Source of the DNA: Ideonella sp. A 288
Lineage (GTDB): Bacteria > Pseudomonadota > Gammaproteobacteria > Burkholderiales > Burkholderiaceae_C
Reading direction: 5' to 3'
DNA length: 36,870 nt
Assembly: GCF_002198735.1 (NCBI RefSeq)
Contig: NZ_MWLO01000064.1
Location: 1-36,870 of the forward strand
Shown piece by piece: positions 7,865 to 15,698 of this stretch; within the stretch, counting starts at the first letter, position 1; every line of letters starts with the position of its first letter. The notes beneath the pieces are model-generated. The model saw only the letters and a program-made list of their open reading frames with translations. It was not told where the DNA came from and did no database searches. Made by a program: the position numbers and the translations under genes.

Positions 7865-8995
7865 TCAGTGCACATCGGCCAGCAGCCTGACCGCGTTGTG
7901 CTCGGGTTCGGCAAAGCGGTGGCGGATCTGCTCGAGCTCGGGCACCAGGGTGACGAAGCAGTGCAGCATGGTCGGGTCGAAGTGCTTGCCGGCGTTGTCC
8001 AGCATGTAGCGCACCGCGTCGTCCACGGCCCAGGCCTTCTTGTACGGCCGCTCCGAGGTGAGCGCGTCGAACACGTCGGTGATGGCGACGATGCGCGCCG
8101 CCGCCGGGATGGCCTCGCCGGCCAGGCCGTGCGGGTAGCCGGTGCCGTCCCAGCGCTCGTGGTGCGACAGCGCGATCTCGCGGGCCATGTCGAGCAGTTC
8201 GTTGCCGGCGCCATGCAGGATCTGCGCGCCGATCAGCGTGTGCGTCTGCATCACCTCGCGCTCGTCGGCCGTCAGCGGGCCGGGCTTGAGCAGGATGCCG
8301 TCGGGGATGCCGATCTTGCCCACGTCGTGCATCGGGCTGGCATTGAGCACCAGCTCGCAGGCCTCCGGTGGCCAGCCCAGCCGCGCGGCCAGCAGCGCCG
8401 AGGCGTGGCTCATCCGCATGATGTGCTGGCCGGTCTCGTTGTCGCGGAACTCCGAGGCCCGGCCGAGCCGCTGCACGATGTCCAGCTGCGACTGGCGCAG
8501 CTGCTGCGTGCGCTGCTGCACCAGGGTCTCGAGCAGGCTGTTCTGGTCGTGCAGCAGGCGCCGGCCCCGGTGGGCCATCAGCGTGTTGCAGACGCGGGCC
8601 AGCAGCTCGCGCCGGTTGTAGGGCTTGGTCAGGAAGTCGGTGGCGCCGCCCTGCAGCGCGCGCACCAGCACCTCCTCGCCCGACTGCGCGGTCAGCACCA
8701 CCACCGGCGGGGCCAGCGGGTCGGCCAGCGCCGCCAGCTGGGCCAGCACGTCATGGCCGTCAAGGTGCGGCATGTTCAGGTCGAGCAGGATCAGGTCGGG
8801 CCGGGCGGCGCGGTAGCGGCCCAGCACCTCGCGCGGGTCCTGCACCAGCTCGATGTGCCGGTAGCCTTCGGAGCGCAGGATCAGGCTCAGCAGCTTGAGG
8901 TTGGCGGGCTCGTCGTCCACCACCATGATGCGCGCCGCCTGGACGTCATCGTGGCCGACAGGGTGGCCGTCATGGCAGCTGGCGGCTTCGCTCAT
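7865..8995 (-). CDS. Response regulator with HD-GYP domain (c-di-GMP phosphodiesterase type)
   Basis: A 376-residue RpfG-like protein. The receiver domain (about 21-140) has the acidic pair in VVDDEP, phospho-acceptor D72 (LILLDLNMP) and the conserved lysine K124 (TKPYN). A helical linker leads into an HD-GYP domain with HDVGKIGIP (H223/D224) and HHERWDGTGYP (278-288), so the catalytic signature is complete and degradation of c-di-GMP is expected. The open frame extends upstream, but ATG 8995 has GGAG nine bases before it and begins close to the receiver domain. It is the first gene of an operon with a binding protein and a kinase. A ligand-controlled lowering of c-di-GMP, affecting motility or biofilm, is the likely output. 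Confidence 0.95.
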   Translation of the reverse strand: MSEAASCHDGHPVGHDDVQAARIMVVDDEPANLKLLSLILRSEGYRHIELVQDPREVLGRYRAARPDLILLDLNMPHLDGHDVLAQLAALADPLAPPVVVLTAQSGEEVLVRALQGGATDFLTKPYNRRELLARVCNTLMAHRGRRLLHDQNSLLETLVQQRTQQLRQSQLDIVQRLGRASEFRDNETGQHIMRMSHASALLAARLGWPPEACELVLNASPMHDVGKIGIPDGILLKPGPLTADEREVMQTHTLIGAQILHGAGNELLDMAREIALSHHERWDGTGYPHGLAGEAIPAAARIVAITDVFDALTSERPYKKAWAVDDAVRYMLDNAGKHFDPTMLHCFVTLVPELEQIRHRFAEPEHNAVRLLADVH

Positions 8996-9231
8996 GGGCG
9001 CGGGCTCCGTGCAAGGGGATGGACGCGGCACGGCCGGCCCGAAGGGCCGACTCCACCGCACGATGTCCCGGTCTTCGGCACGCCGTGCCCACAACTTGAA
9101 TCGGCCCTCGGGCTCAAGGCCTCGGCACCGCGGCCGATATCCCCCTCAGCACTCGCTGGCTGCCGGGTCGGGACAGGTCTGTCCGGGCCGGTCTGGCCGT
9201 CCCGCGAGCGCACAGCACGGAGAAGCACCCC
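8996..9231. other. Divergent intergenic region between two sensory modules
   Basis: 236 bp separate the HD-GYP gene (minus) from the PhnD-like gene (plus), so it must hold both promoters. A short hairpin-forming motif CGGCCC-GAA-GGGCCG lies near 9030-9050. No convincing sigma-70 pair or longer palindrome was found by eye. A shared control site would be expected if the two modules are co-regulated. Confidence 0.4.
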
Positions 9232-10119
9232 ATGAGCCTGCGTTCGTTCCCGACCCTGCCTTCGATCCTGTCGCCGGCGCGCCGGCACCTCGTCCTGGCG
9301 CTGGCCGCGCTGGCCACGGCCACCTTGCCCGCCGTCGCCAGCGACGAGCCGATCTACCGCTTTTCGCCGGTCAACCAGACCGGCATCAACCTGACCGCCG
9401 CCTACTGGAACCCGATCATCGGCTACGTGTCCGAGAAGAGCGGCGTCAAGCTGCAGCTCAAGATCGGCCGCACCTCGGCCGACACCACCGCCTTCGTGCT
9501 GGCCCAGGAGATCGAGTTCGTCTTCACCAACCACCTGTTCAGCCCCGAGCGCGAGCAACTGGGCTGGAAGGTCTTCGGCCGTCGCCTGACGCCGCCGGTG
9601 CACGGCCAGATCGTGGTGCCGGCCGATTCGCCGATCACCAGCGTGGCGCAGCTGGAGGGCAAGGAGGTGGCCTTCCCCGGCCCGGAGGCGCTGGTGGCCT
9701 ACAAGTTCCCGACCGCGCACCTGCTGTCGAAGAAGATCGAGGTGAAGACCGTCTTCGGCGGCAACATGGACGGCGCGCTGGCGCAGTTGTTCAGCGGCAA
9801 GGTCGCCGCCGTGGGTGCCAACTCGCAGCTGGTCGAGGGTTACGCCCGGCGCGAGGGCAAGCAGTACCGCGTGCTGTGGAGTTCGCCGCCGGTGCACGAC
9901 CTGGCGCTGATGGTGTCGTCCAAGGTGCCCGAGAAGGCCCAGAAGGCAGTGGCCAAGGCCTTCGTCGACATGGCCGCCGACCCCAAGGGCCGCGAGATCC
10001 TGCACCAGGCCTCGGCCCAGGTGGGGCTGGGCGCCGACGCCCACTTCATCGCCTCGGACGGCAGCGAATACGCCACCTACCGCGAGTTCTACCGCACCGC
10101 CCCGGCGTCGCTGCGTTGA
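9232..10119 (+). CDS. PhnD-like periplasmic binding protein (phosphate/phosphonate type), sensory
   Basis: A 295-residue exported protein. It has a signal peptide with hydrophobic core (LVLALAALATATL, cleavage near AVASD), then the PhnD/SsuA-like periplasmic fold: PVNQTGINLTAAYWNPII, KIGRTSADTTAFVLA, GKEVAFPGPEALVAYKFP, and GGNMDGALAQLFSGKVAAVGANSQL. ATG at 9232 has GGAGA at normal spacing. Family members bind phosphonates, phosphite or other oxyanions for ABC import, but no phnC or phnE-like gene follows. Instead the next two genes are a membrane kinase and a receiver protein, so the protein probably acts as a ligand sensor for the kinase. The ligand cannot be predicted; many PhnD relatives bind non-phosphonate molecules. 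Confidence 0.9.
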   Translation: MSLRSFPTLPSILSPARRHLVLALAALATATLPAVASDEPIYRFSPVNQTGINLTAAYWNPIIGYVSEKSGVKLQLKIGRTSADTTAFVLAQEIEFVFTNHLFSPEREQLGWKVFGRRLTPPVHGQIVVPADSPITSVAQLEGKEVAFPGPEALVAYKFPTAHLLSKKIEVKTVFGGNMDGALAQLFSGKVAAVGANSQLVEGYARREGKQYRVLWSSPPVHDLALMVSSKVPEKAQKAVAKAFVDMAADPKGREILHQASAQVGLGADAHFIASDGSEYATYREFYRTAPASLR

Positions 10120-10172
10120 CCGCGCACCCCGCGCCCGGCGCGCCGATGCACCCCGCCCACTGCCACTGATCC

Positions 10173-12515
10173 ATGGCCAAGACCTTCAGCCTGCTGCCGC
10201 GCTCGCTCGTCGGCCGGGTGTACGCGCTGTACACCGTCACCCTGCTGGCCTTCGTGGCCGCCGGGCTGGGCCTGTTCTACCGCCACCAGTTCACCGTGGA
10301 GATGGACGAGGCCCAGGAGCGCGCTGCGACGCTGAGCGCGGTGATCGTGCCCAGCGTCACCGACAGCGCGGTGATCGGCGACTACGACACCATCCGCCGC
10401 ACGCTCGAGCAGGCCGTCTACCACTCGTCGTTCGCGAGCGCGAGCTTCATCGACATCCGCGGTGGCGCCGTCAGCGCAAAGCAGGCCGAGCGCCCGCGCA
10501 CCCAGCCGCCAGCCTGGCTGGCCAACCTGGTGGCCGCGCGCCTTTACGACACCAACCAGACCATCGCCGTGGGCGGCCGCGACTACGGCGTGCTGCGCCT
10601 GAGCTTCGCCACCGAGCGCATCGCCGGCCTGCTGTGGGAACAGGTGCGCATCGCCCTGCTGATGGCCGTGGCCAGCCTGGTCGGCGGCCTGGTGCTGATC
10701 CGCTTTCCGCTGGTGCATTGGCTGGGCAAGCTGGGCCGCCTGCAGGCCTTCGAGGAGGCCATGCATGGGGGCCACGCTGCACCGTCGATGCTGGCCGCCG
10801 AGGAGGCGCCGACCGAGTTCCAGGAAACCTTCGCCGTGCTCGGCCGCGCCGCCGAGCGGCTGCAGTCGCACCGCGTGCAGGCCACGGTGACGCTGGGGGC
10901 GATCGCCGACGGCGTGTTCACGCTCGACCCGACGGGCCGCGTGCTGCTGGCCAACCCCGCGGCCTGCGCGATGACCGGCCGCGACGCCGAGGCCGCCGCC
11001 GGTCAGCCGATCGGCCAACTGCTGCCCGGGCTGGTCTTCGGCGAAGAGGGCCTGGTCGCCTGGAGCGGCCGCCGCACCACGCTGCACCAGGCCGAGCGCG
11101 GCGAGGTGGTCGTCGACACCACGCTGTCGCCCATCCTGGCCCCCGACGGCAACACCTCGGGCTACGTGCTGGCCTGCCGCGACGTCAGCGAGCAGCACCG
11201 GCTCGACCAGCGCCTGCGCGCCGAACTGGAGGCGCGCGAGCAGGCCCTGGTGGCCCTGCGCCGCGTGCTCGAAGGCCTGACGCCCGACCTGCCGGCCCCG
11301 GCCACCGGCCCCGACGACCTGGCGGCGATCTCGTCCATGATCTCGGGCCTGGTGCACCGCCTGCAGATGCGCGGCGAGCAGCTCGACGCGATCTTCGCGC
11401 TCAGCCCCGACGGCTTCGTCTCGTTCGACGCGCGCCGCCGCGTCAACTACGTCAGCCCGGCCTTCACCCGGCTCACCGGCATCGCCGCCGAGCGCGTGCT
11501 GGGCGCACCCGAGGGCCAGGTCGAATCGCTGCTGCGCGCGCAGGGCGACGACACCCGCGGTTGGTGCGGCTTCGAGGCCATGCGCCGGGCCTCGACCGCC
11601 ACGAGCACGCGAGGGCGCCCGCCGCGCGAACTGATCGAGCTGGTGCGGCCGGCCGACCGCGTGCTGGAAGCGCGGCTGCGCCAGGGCACCACCGAGGCCA
11701 TCTCGCAGGTGCTGTCGCTGCGCGACGTGACGCACGAGACCGTGGTCGACCGCATGAAGAGCGAGTTCCTGTCCACTGCCGCGCACGAGCTGCGCACGCC
11801 GATGGCCAGCATCTACGGCTTCGCCGAGCTGATGGCACGGCGGCGCATGACCACCGACCAGCAGCACGAGATCGCGGAGACCATCCACCGCCAGAGCGAG
11901 CTGATGATCACCATCCTCAACGAACTGCTCGACCTGGCGCGCATCGAGTCGCGCAGCGGCCGCGATTTCGAGATCGAGACGCTCGACCTGTCCGAGCTGG
12001 CGGCGCAGGTGCTGCGCGACTTCAAGCCGCCGCAGGACCGCGCCTTGCCGGTGCTCGACGGCGACGAGGCGCCGGCCACGGTGCGCGCCGACCGCAACAA
12101 GCTGCGGCAGGCGCTGGGCAACGTGCTGTCCAACGCCTTCAAGTACTCGCCCGACGGGCAGCCGGTGAGCGTGACCGTGGTGCACCGCGACGGCCCCGAC
12201 GGCGCGGCCATCGGCGTGCAGGTGCGCGACCGCGGCATCGGCATGACGCCGGCCCAGCTGTCGCGCGTGTGCGAACGCTTCTACCGCGCCGACGCCTCCG
12301 GCAACATCCCCGGCACCGGCCTGGGCATGAGCATCGTGAAGGAGATCGTCGAACTGCTCGACGGCCAGCTGGCCATCGACAGCACGGCCGGCGTCGGCAC
12401 CACCGTGACCCTGTGGCTGCCGGCGGTGCCGGAGGCCGTGGTGCCTCGGCACCCGCGGGCCGACGCGCACCGCCATCTGCCCGAGGGCATTCCGAACACA
12501 TTGGAGCTGACATGA
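10173..12515 (+). CDS. Membrane histidine kinase with two PAS domains
   Basis: A 780-residue sensor kinase. Membrane segments at about 16-35 and 157-178 enclose a compact periplasmic domain of about 120 residues, which includes DSAVIGDYDTIRRTL as in other periplasmic sensors of this type. Two PAS-like domains follow at about 237-340 and 402-520. HisKA has phospho-acceptor H538 (STAAHELRTPMAS), and the ATPase part shows an N box (NVLSNAFKYS), DRGIGM and GTGLGMSIVKEI. No receiver domain is fused. The stop overlaps the start of the response regulator by 4 nt (ATGA), so the two are translationally coupled and form a cognate pair. The PhnD-like gene lies 53 nt upstream and probably supplies the signal. 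No clear ribosome site precedes ATG 10173. Confidence 0.93.
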   Translation: MAKTFSLLPRSLVGRVYALYTVTLLAFVAAGLGLFYRHQFTVEMDEAQERAATLSAVIVPSVTDSAVIGDYDTIRRTLEQAVYHSSFASASFIDIRGGAVSAKQAERPRTQPPAWLANLVAARLYDTNQTIAVGGRDYGVLRLSFATERIAGLLWEQVRIALLMAVASLVGGLVLIRFPLVHWLGKLGRLQAFEEAMHGGHAAPSMLAAEEAPTEFQETFAVLGRAAERLQSHRVQATVTLGAIADGVFTLDPTGRVLLANPAACAMTGRDAEAAAGQPIGQLLPGLVFGEEGLVAWSGRRTTLHQAERGEVVVDTTLSPILAPDGNTSGYVLACRDVSEQHRLDQRLRAELEAREQALVALRRVLEGLTPDLPAPATGPDDLAAISSMISGLVHRLQMRGEQLDAIFALSPDGFVSFDARRRVNYVSPAFTRLTGIAAERVLGAPEGQVESLLRAQGDDTRGWCGFEAMRRASTATSTRGRPPRELIELVRPADRVLEARLRQGTTEAISQVLSLRDVTHETVVDRMKSEFLSTAAHELRTPMASIYGFAELMARRRMTTDQQHEIAETIHRQSELMITILNELLDLARIESRSGRDFEIETLDLSELAAQVLRDFKPPQDRALPVLDGDEAPATVRADRNKLRQALGNVLSNAFKYSPDGQPVSVTVVHRDGPDGAAIGVQVRDRGIGMTPAQLSRVCERFYRADASGNIPGTGLGMSIVKEIVELLDGQLAIDSTAGVGTTVTLWLPAVPEAVVPRHPRADAHRHLPEGIPNTLELT

Positions 12516-12907
12516 GCCGCATCCTCGTCATCGAAGACCAGGCCGACATCCGCCGACTCATCCGCTGGACGATCGACACCGAACGCCACGAGATCCACGA
12601 AGCCGCCAATGGCCCGCAGGGGCTGGAGAGCGCGCAACGCCTGGTGCCCGACCTGGTGCTGCTCGACGTGATGATGCCCGGCGGGATGGACGGCTTCGAG
12701 GTCTGCGCCCGGATCAAGGCCGACCCGAAGCTGGCGCATGCCCCGGTCGTGATGCTGACCGCCCGCGCCCAGGAGAAGGACCACCGGGCCGGCGAGCAGG
12801 CCGGCGCCGAAGCCTTCCTGGCCAAGCCCTTCAGCCCGAGCGACCTGGTGGACACCATCGAGCGCCTGCTCGAGCAGGCCCGCGCACCGCAGCAATCGCC
12901 GCAATGA
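12512..12907 (+). CDS. Single-domain response regulator (CheY-like)
   Basis: A 131-residue receiver domain without output domain. The acidic pocket (VIEDQAD), phospho-acceptor D52 (LVLLDVMMPGG), TAR switch threonine region (VVMLTARAQ) and lysine (FLAKPFSP) are all present. Its start overlaps the stop of the kinase gene by 4 nt. With no DNA-binding domain it must act by protein contact, for example in a phosphorelay or on a c-di-GMP enzyme. The HD-GYP regulator of the divergent module is a nearby candidate for cross-talk, but that is speculation. Confidence 0.95.
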   Translation: MSRILVIEDQADIRRLIRWTIDTERHEIHEAANGPQGLESAQRLVPDLVLLDVMMPGGMDGFEVCARIKADPKLAHAPVVMLTARAQEKDHRAGEQAGAEAFLAKPFSPSDLVDTIERLLEQARAPQQSPQ

Positions 12908-13002
12908 CCCTGCGTCACGCTGGGGAATGCCCGGCGCGACGTTCGGCCCGCGGCGGCCCCGGACGTATGCTCCGCACCTTGTCCACCCGCCCGGAGTCGC
13001 CT

Positions 13003-13227
13003 ATGAAATTCCTGTTGCTGCCCCTTGCCTTCGTTGCCGGCACTGCGCTGGCCTGCCCCGGTGATGGCGCCAAGGACGCCATGGCACCGGCCACCAGCAA
13101 GCACGCGGCGTCCACCAAGACCGCCCCGTCGGCTCAAACGACCGTCTCCACGGCCGCCGTGCAGAAGACCAGCACCAAGGTCGCTGCCAAGCCTGCCGCC
13201 GACACGCGCAAGGCCGCGCCGCTCTGA
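13003..13227 (+). CDS. Small secreted Ala/Lys/Thr-rich protein
   Basis: A 74-residue protein with a clear signal peptide (MKFLLLPLAFVAGTALA, likely cleaved before Cys18 at an AxA site). The mature part is low-complexity, rich in Ala, Lys and Thr (KHAASTKTAPSAQTT, KTSTKVAAKPAADTRKA). ATG 13003 has GGAG at proper spacing and a terminator follows 38 bp after the stop, which supports a real short transcript. Cys18 might suggest a lipoprotein, but the -3 position is Ala rather than Leu, so ordinary secretion is more likely. I do not recognise the family. A basic periplasmic or envelope-binding peptide is possible. Confidence 0.7.
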   Translation: MKFLLLPLAFVAGTALACPGDGAKDAMAPATSKHAASTKTAPSAQTTVSTAAVQKTSTKVAAKPAADTRKAAPL

Positions 13228-13264
13228 CCGCGGCGCACGGGCGCGTTCGCCGCCCACGACATCG

Positions 13265-13289
13265 AAACGGCCCTTCGGGGCCGTTTTTC
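13265..13289 (+). terminator. Rho-independent terminator
   Basis: AAACGGCCC (13265-13273), TTCG tetraloop, and GGGCCGTTT (13278-13286) form a perfect stem running into a T5 tract (13284-13288). It ends the small secreted protein transcript and separates it from the haloperoxidase gene. Confidence 0.9.
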
Positions 13290-13391
13290 TTGGCTGAACG
13301 AACCGTGGCCCCCCGTCTGCTAGAGTGTTTTCTCACCGGCCACCGTCGCGACGATGCGGGCCGTGGCGACACCCCGCGGCGGAGGCAGTCC

Positions 13392-15500
13392 ATGGCGCCC
13401 AGATCCCCCTTCCTTCACGCGGCATCGGCCGTCACGCTGTGGCTGTCGATGCCGGGCGCGCCGGCCCTGGCCGCGCCGCTGCCCGACGCCCCCACCACCG
13501 TGGCAGTCTGGAACCAGGCCGCCCTCGACGAAGTGCGCGCCTCGCGCATGGGCCCGCCGGTGGTGGCGCGCGCGCTGGCCATCGCGCACACCTGCATGTA
13601 CGACGCGTGGGTGCCCTACGACGCCCGGGCGGCCGGCGCCGTGGCCACGCTGCCGCGCCGGCCGCTGGCCGAGCGCACCGAGGCCAACAAGGCCAAGGCC
13701 ATCGGCCACGCGGCCCACCGCTGCCTGCTCAACCTGTTCCCTGCCGGTGCCGCGAGGCTGGCCGCGGTGATGCGTGCCCAGGGCCACGACCCGGCCGATG
13801 CCTCGCTGCAGGTGTCCACGCCCCAGGGCATCGGCAACGCCGCGGCCGCCGCGGTGATCGCCAGCCGCCGCCACGACGGCTCCAACCAGTATGGCGACCT
13901 GGGCACCGGCCCCTACGCCGACACCACCGGCTACGCGCCGGTCAATGCGCCGATGCCCTTCTGCCTGCCGACGACGCCGGGCCCCTGCCCGTTGAACGTG
14001 TCCGACCCCTTCCGCTGGCAGCCCCTGGTCAACGACGTGGGCGCGGTGCAGACCTTCATCGCGCCGCACTGGGGCCTGGTGCGGCCGTTCGCGCTGAGCT
14101 CGGGCAATGTCTACGACCAGCGCCCCGACATCGCGCCAGTCCCCAACTACCTGCAAAGCCCGGCACGCCTGCAGGCCGACATCGACGAGATGCTGCGCCT
14201 CAGTGCCAGGCTGACGCCGCACCAGAAGCTCATCGTCGAATACTGGGCCGACGGCCCCGATTCGGAACTGCCCCCCGGCCACTGGGGCCTGTTCGCCCAG
14301 CACGTGTCGCGGCGCGACCGGCACACGATCGACGACGACGTGAAGATGTTCTTCGCGATGCACAACGCGTCCTTCGACGCCGGCATCGTGGCCTGGCATC
14401 TCAAGCGCAAGCACGAGGGCGTGCGGCCGATCACCCTGGTGCGCCACTTCAGGCGGGGCACGCTCGAGTTCGCCTGGGGCGGCCCCGGCCGGCCCCAGCA
14501 GCTGATCGACGCCGGCAAGTGGACACCGTACAACCCCGGCAGCAACCTCTCGCCGGCCTTCCCGGGCTACATCTCCGGCCACTCCACCTTCTCGTCGGCC
14601 AGCGCCGAGGTGCTGCGGGCCTTCACCGGCAGCGACCACTTCGGCTTCTCCGTCCTGGTGCCGCGCAATTTCGGCCGCGTGGAGCCCGGCGTGCCGGCGG
14701 TGGACACCGTGCTCACCTACCCGACATTCAGCGCGGCCGCCGACGAGGCGGGCCAGTCGCGGCTGTTTGCCGGCATCCACTCTTCCGACGACAACACCAT
14801 CGGCCAGGCCGTCGGCCGGCTGGTGGCGCAGCAGGTGCTGGCCAAGGCACGCGCCCTGTTCGACGGCGGCCTGGCGGCCGGCGCGTCCAGCCGGGCGTCC
14901 ACGCCCGAAGCCCGGTCGCTGAGCTGGCATCACACCGTCGGGCCGTCGAGCGACCGGCTGCTCGTCGTCGGCGTGGCCACCACCACCAAGGACAACCCGG
15001 TGCGCAGCGTCGCCTACGGCACCGCAGCCCTCGCCCGGCTGGCCTCGCAGAACGGGCCGGGTGGCGACAACCGCGTGGAGCTGTGGGTGCTGGTCGACCC
15101 ACCGGTCGGCACCGCCACCGTGCAGGTGCAGATGACGGCCAGGGACGACCTGGTCGCGGGCGCGACCAACTTCAGCGGGGTGCACCAGACCACGCCGTTC
15201 GGCACCCTGCGCGCGGCCGCCGGCACCGGCCGTGCGGCGTGCCTGACGCTGGCCAACGCCCCGGCGCCGCTGGTGGCCACGGTGCTGGCGGCCAATTCCG
15301 ACGCCGGCGGGGTGATGCCCGGTGCCGGCCAGGCCCTGGACTGGGCCGCGGTCAGCAAGCCCGGTGGCTCGGAGCCCTCGTCGGACGTCATCGGCGCCGG
15401 CTTCAGCGGCCCCGGGGGCCCGGTGGCCACGGTCTGCCAGACGCTGGCCAAGGCCCGGCCCTGGTCGATGCTGGCGGTGCCGCTGCTGCCGGCGCAGTAG
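13392..15500 (+). CDS. Secreted vanadium-dependent haloperoxidase-like protein (PAP2 superfamily)
   Basis: A 702-residue exported protein; ATG 13392 has a perfect GGAGG six bases upstream. A signal peptide spans about 1-28. The vanadate/phosphate-binding signature is present in order: K338-x6-R345-P346 (KRKHEGVRP), S395-G396-H397 (YISGHSTFS) and S456-R457-x3-G461-x-H463 with D467 following. H463 is the expected vanadate ligand and H397 the acid-base histidine. The residue before SGH is Ile, not the usual Pro. The core ends near residue 500; about 200 further residues are rich in Gly/Ala/Val and form an extra C-terminal domain I do not recognise. Halide oxidation or a phosphatase reaction are both possible; metal and substrate cannot be told from sequence. 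Confidence 0.85.
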   Translation: MAPRSPFLHAASAVTLWLSMPGAPALAAPLPDAPTTVAVWNQAALDEVRASRMGPPVVARALAIAHTCMYDAWVPYDARAAGAVATLPRRPLAERTEANKAKAIGHAAHRCLLNLFPAGAARLAAVMRAQGHDPADASLQVSTPQGIGNAAAAAVIASRRHDGSNQYGDLGTGPYADTTGYAPVNAPMPFCLPTTPGPCPLNVSDPFRWQPLVNDVGAVQTFIAPHWGLVRPFALSSGNVYDQRPDIAPVPNYLQSPARLQADIDEMLRLSARLTPHQKLIVEYWADGPDSELPPGHWGLFAQHVSRRDRHTIDDDVKMFFAMHNASFDAGIVAWHLKRKHEGVRPITLVRHFRRGTLEFAWGGPGRPQQLIDAGKWTPYNPGSNLSPAFPGYISGHSTFSSASAEVLRAFTGSDHFGFSVLVPRNFGRVEPGVPAVDTVLTYPTFSAAADEAGQSRLFAGIHSSDDNTIGQAVGRLVAQQVLAKARALFDGGLAAGASSRASTPEARSLSWHHTVGPSSDRLLVVGVATTTKDNPVRSVAYGTAALARLASQNGPGGDNRVELWVLVDPPVGTATVQVQMTARDDLVAGATNFSGVHQTTPFGTLRAAAGTGRAACLTLANAPAPLVATVLAANSDAGGVMPGAGQALDWAAVSKPGGSEPSSDVIGAGFSGPGGPVATVCQTLAKARPWSMLAVPLLPAQ

Positions 15501-15698
15501 CCGCCACCGGGCCGGGCGGTCCGGCGCGGGTCAGGCGCGGTCACCGGCCCGGCGATGGGCCTGGCGGCCCACGGACATCGCGCAGCCGTCACACTCCCCC
15601 ACGCGGCGCCGCGCAGTGGGCGCCAACCTCGCCATCTCACGCTGGCGCCCGGGCCAGGCCGCCGTCGCGCGGCCCGGCCGCCCCACCCGCCTGAAGCG

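Noticed and set aside
9232-12907. Reading the PhnD-like gene as part of a phosphonate import or phosphorus-limitation operon.
   Set aside because: There is no permease, ATPase or C-P lyase gene nearby, and the following genes are a kinase and a receiver protein.
13300-13345. TAGAGT as a -10 element before the haloperoxidase gene.
   Set aside because: No -35-like hexamer at 16-18 bp could be found, so it was not reported as a promoter.
13320-15185. 621-residue open frame on the minus strand across the haloperoxidase gene.
   Set aside because: The plus-strand frame carries a signal peptide, a perfect ribosome site and full metal-site motifs; the antisense frame is His/Arg/Gly-rich noise.
15501-15698. 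Long inverted repeat of CACCGGGCCGG and CCGGCCCGG near 15505-15555, seen as a possible terminator.
   Set aside because: The arms are imperfect, the spacer is about 30 nt and no T tract follows; in DNA of this GC content such arms are expected by chance.
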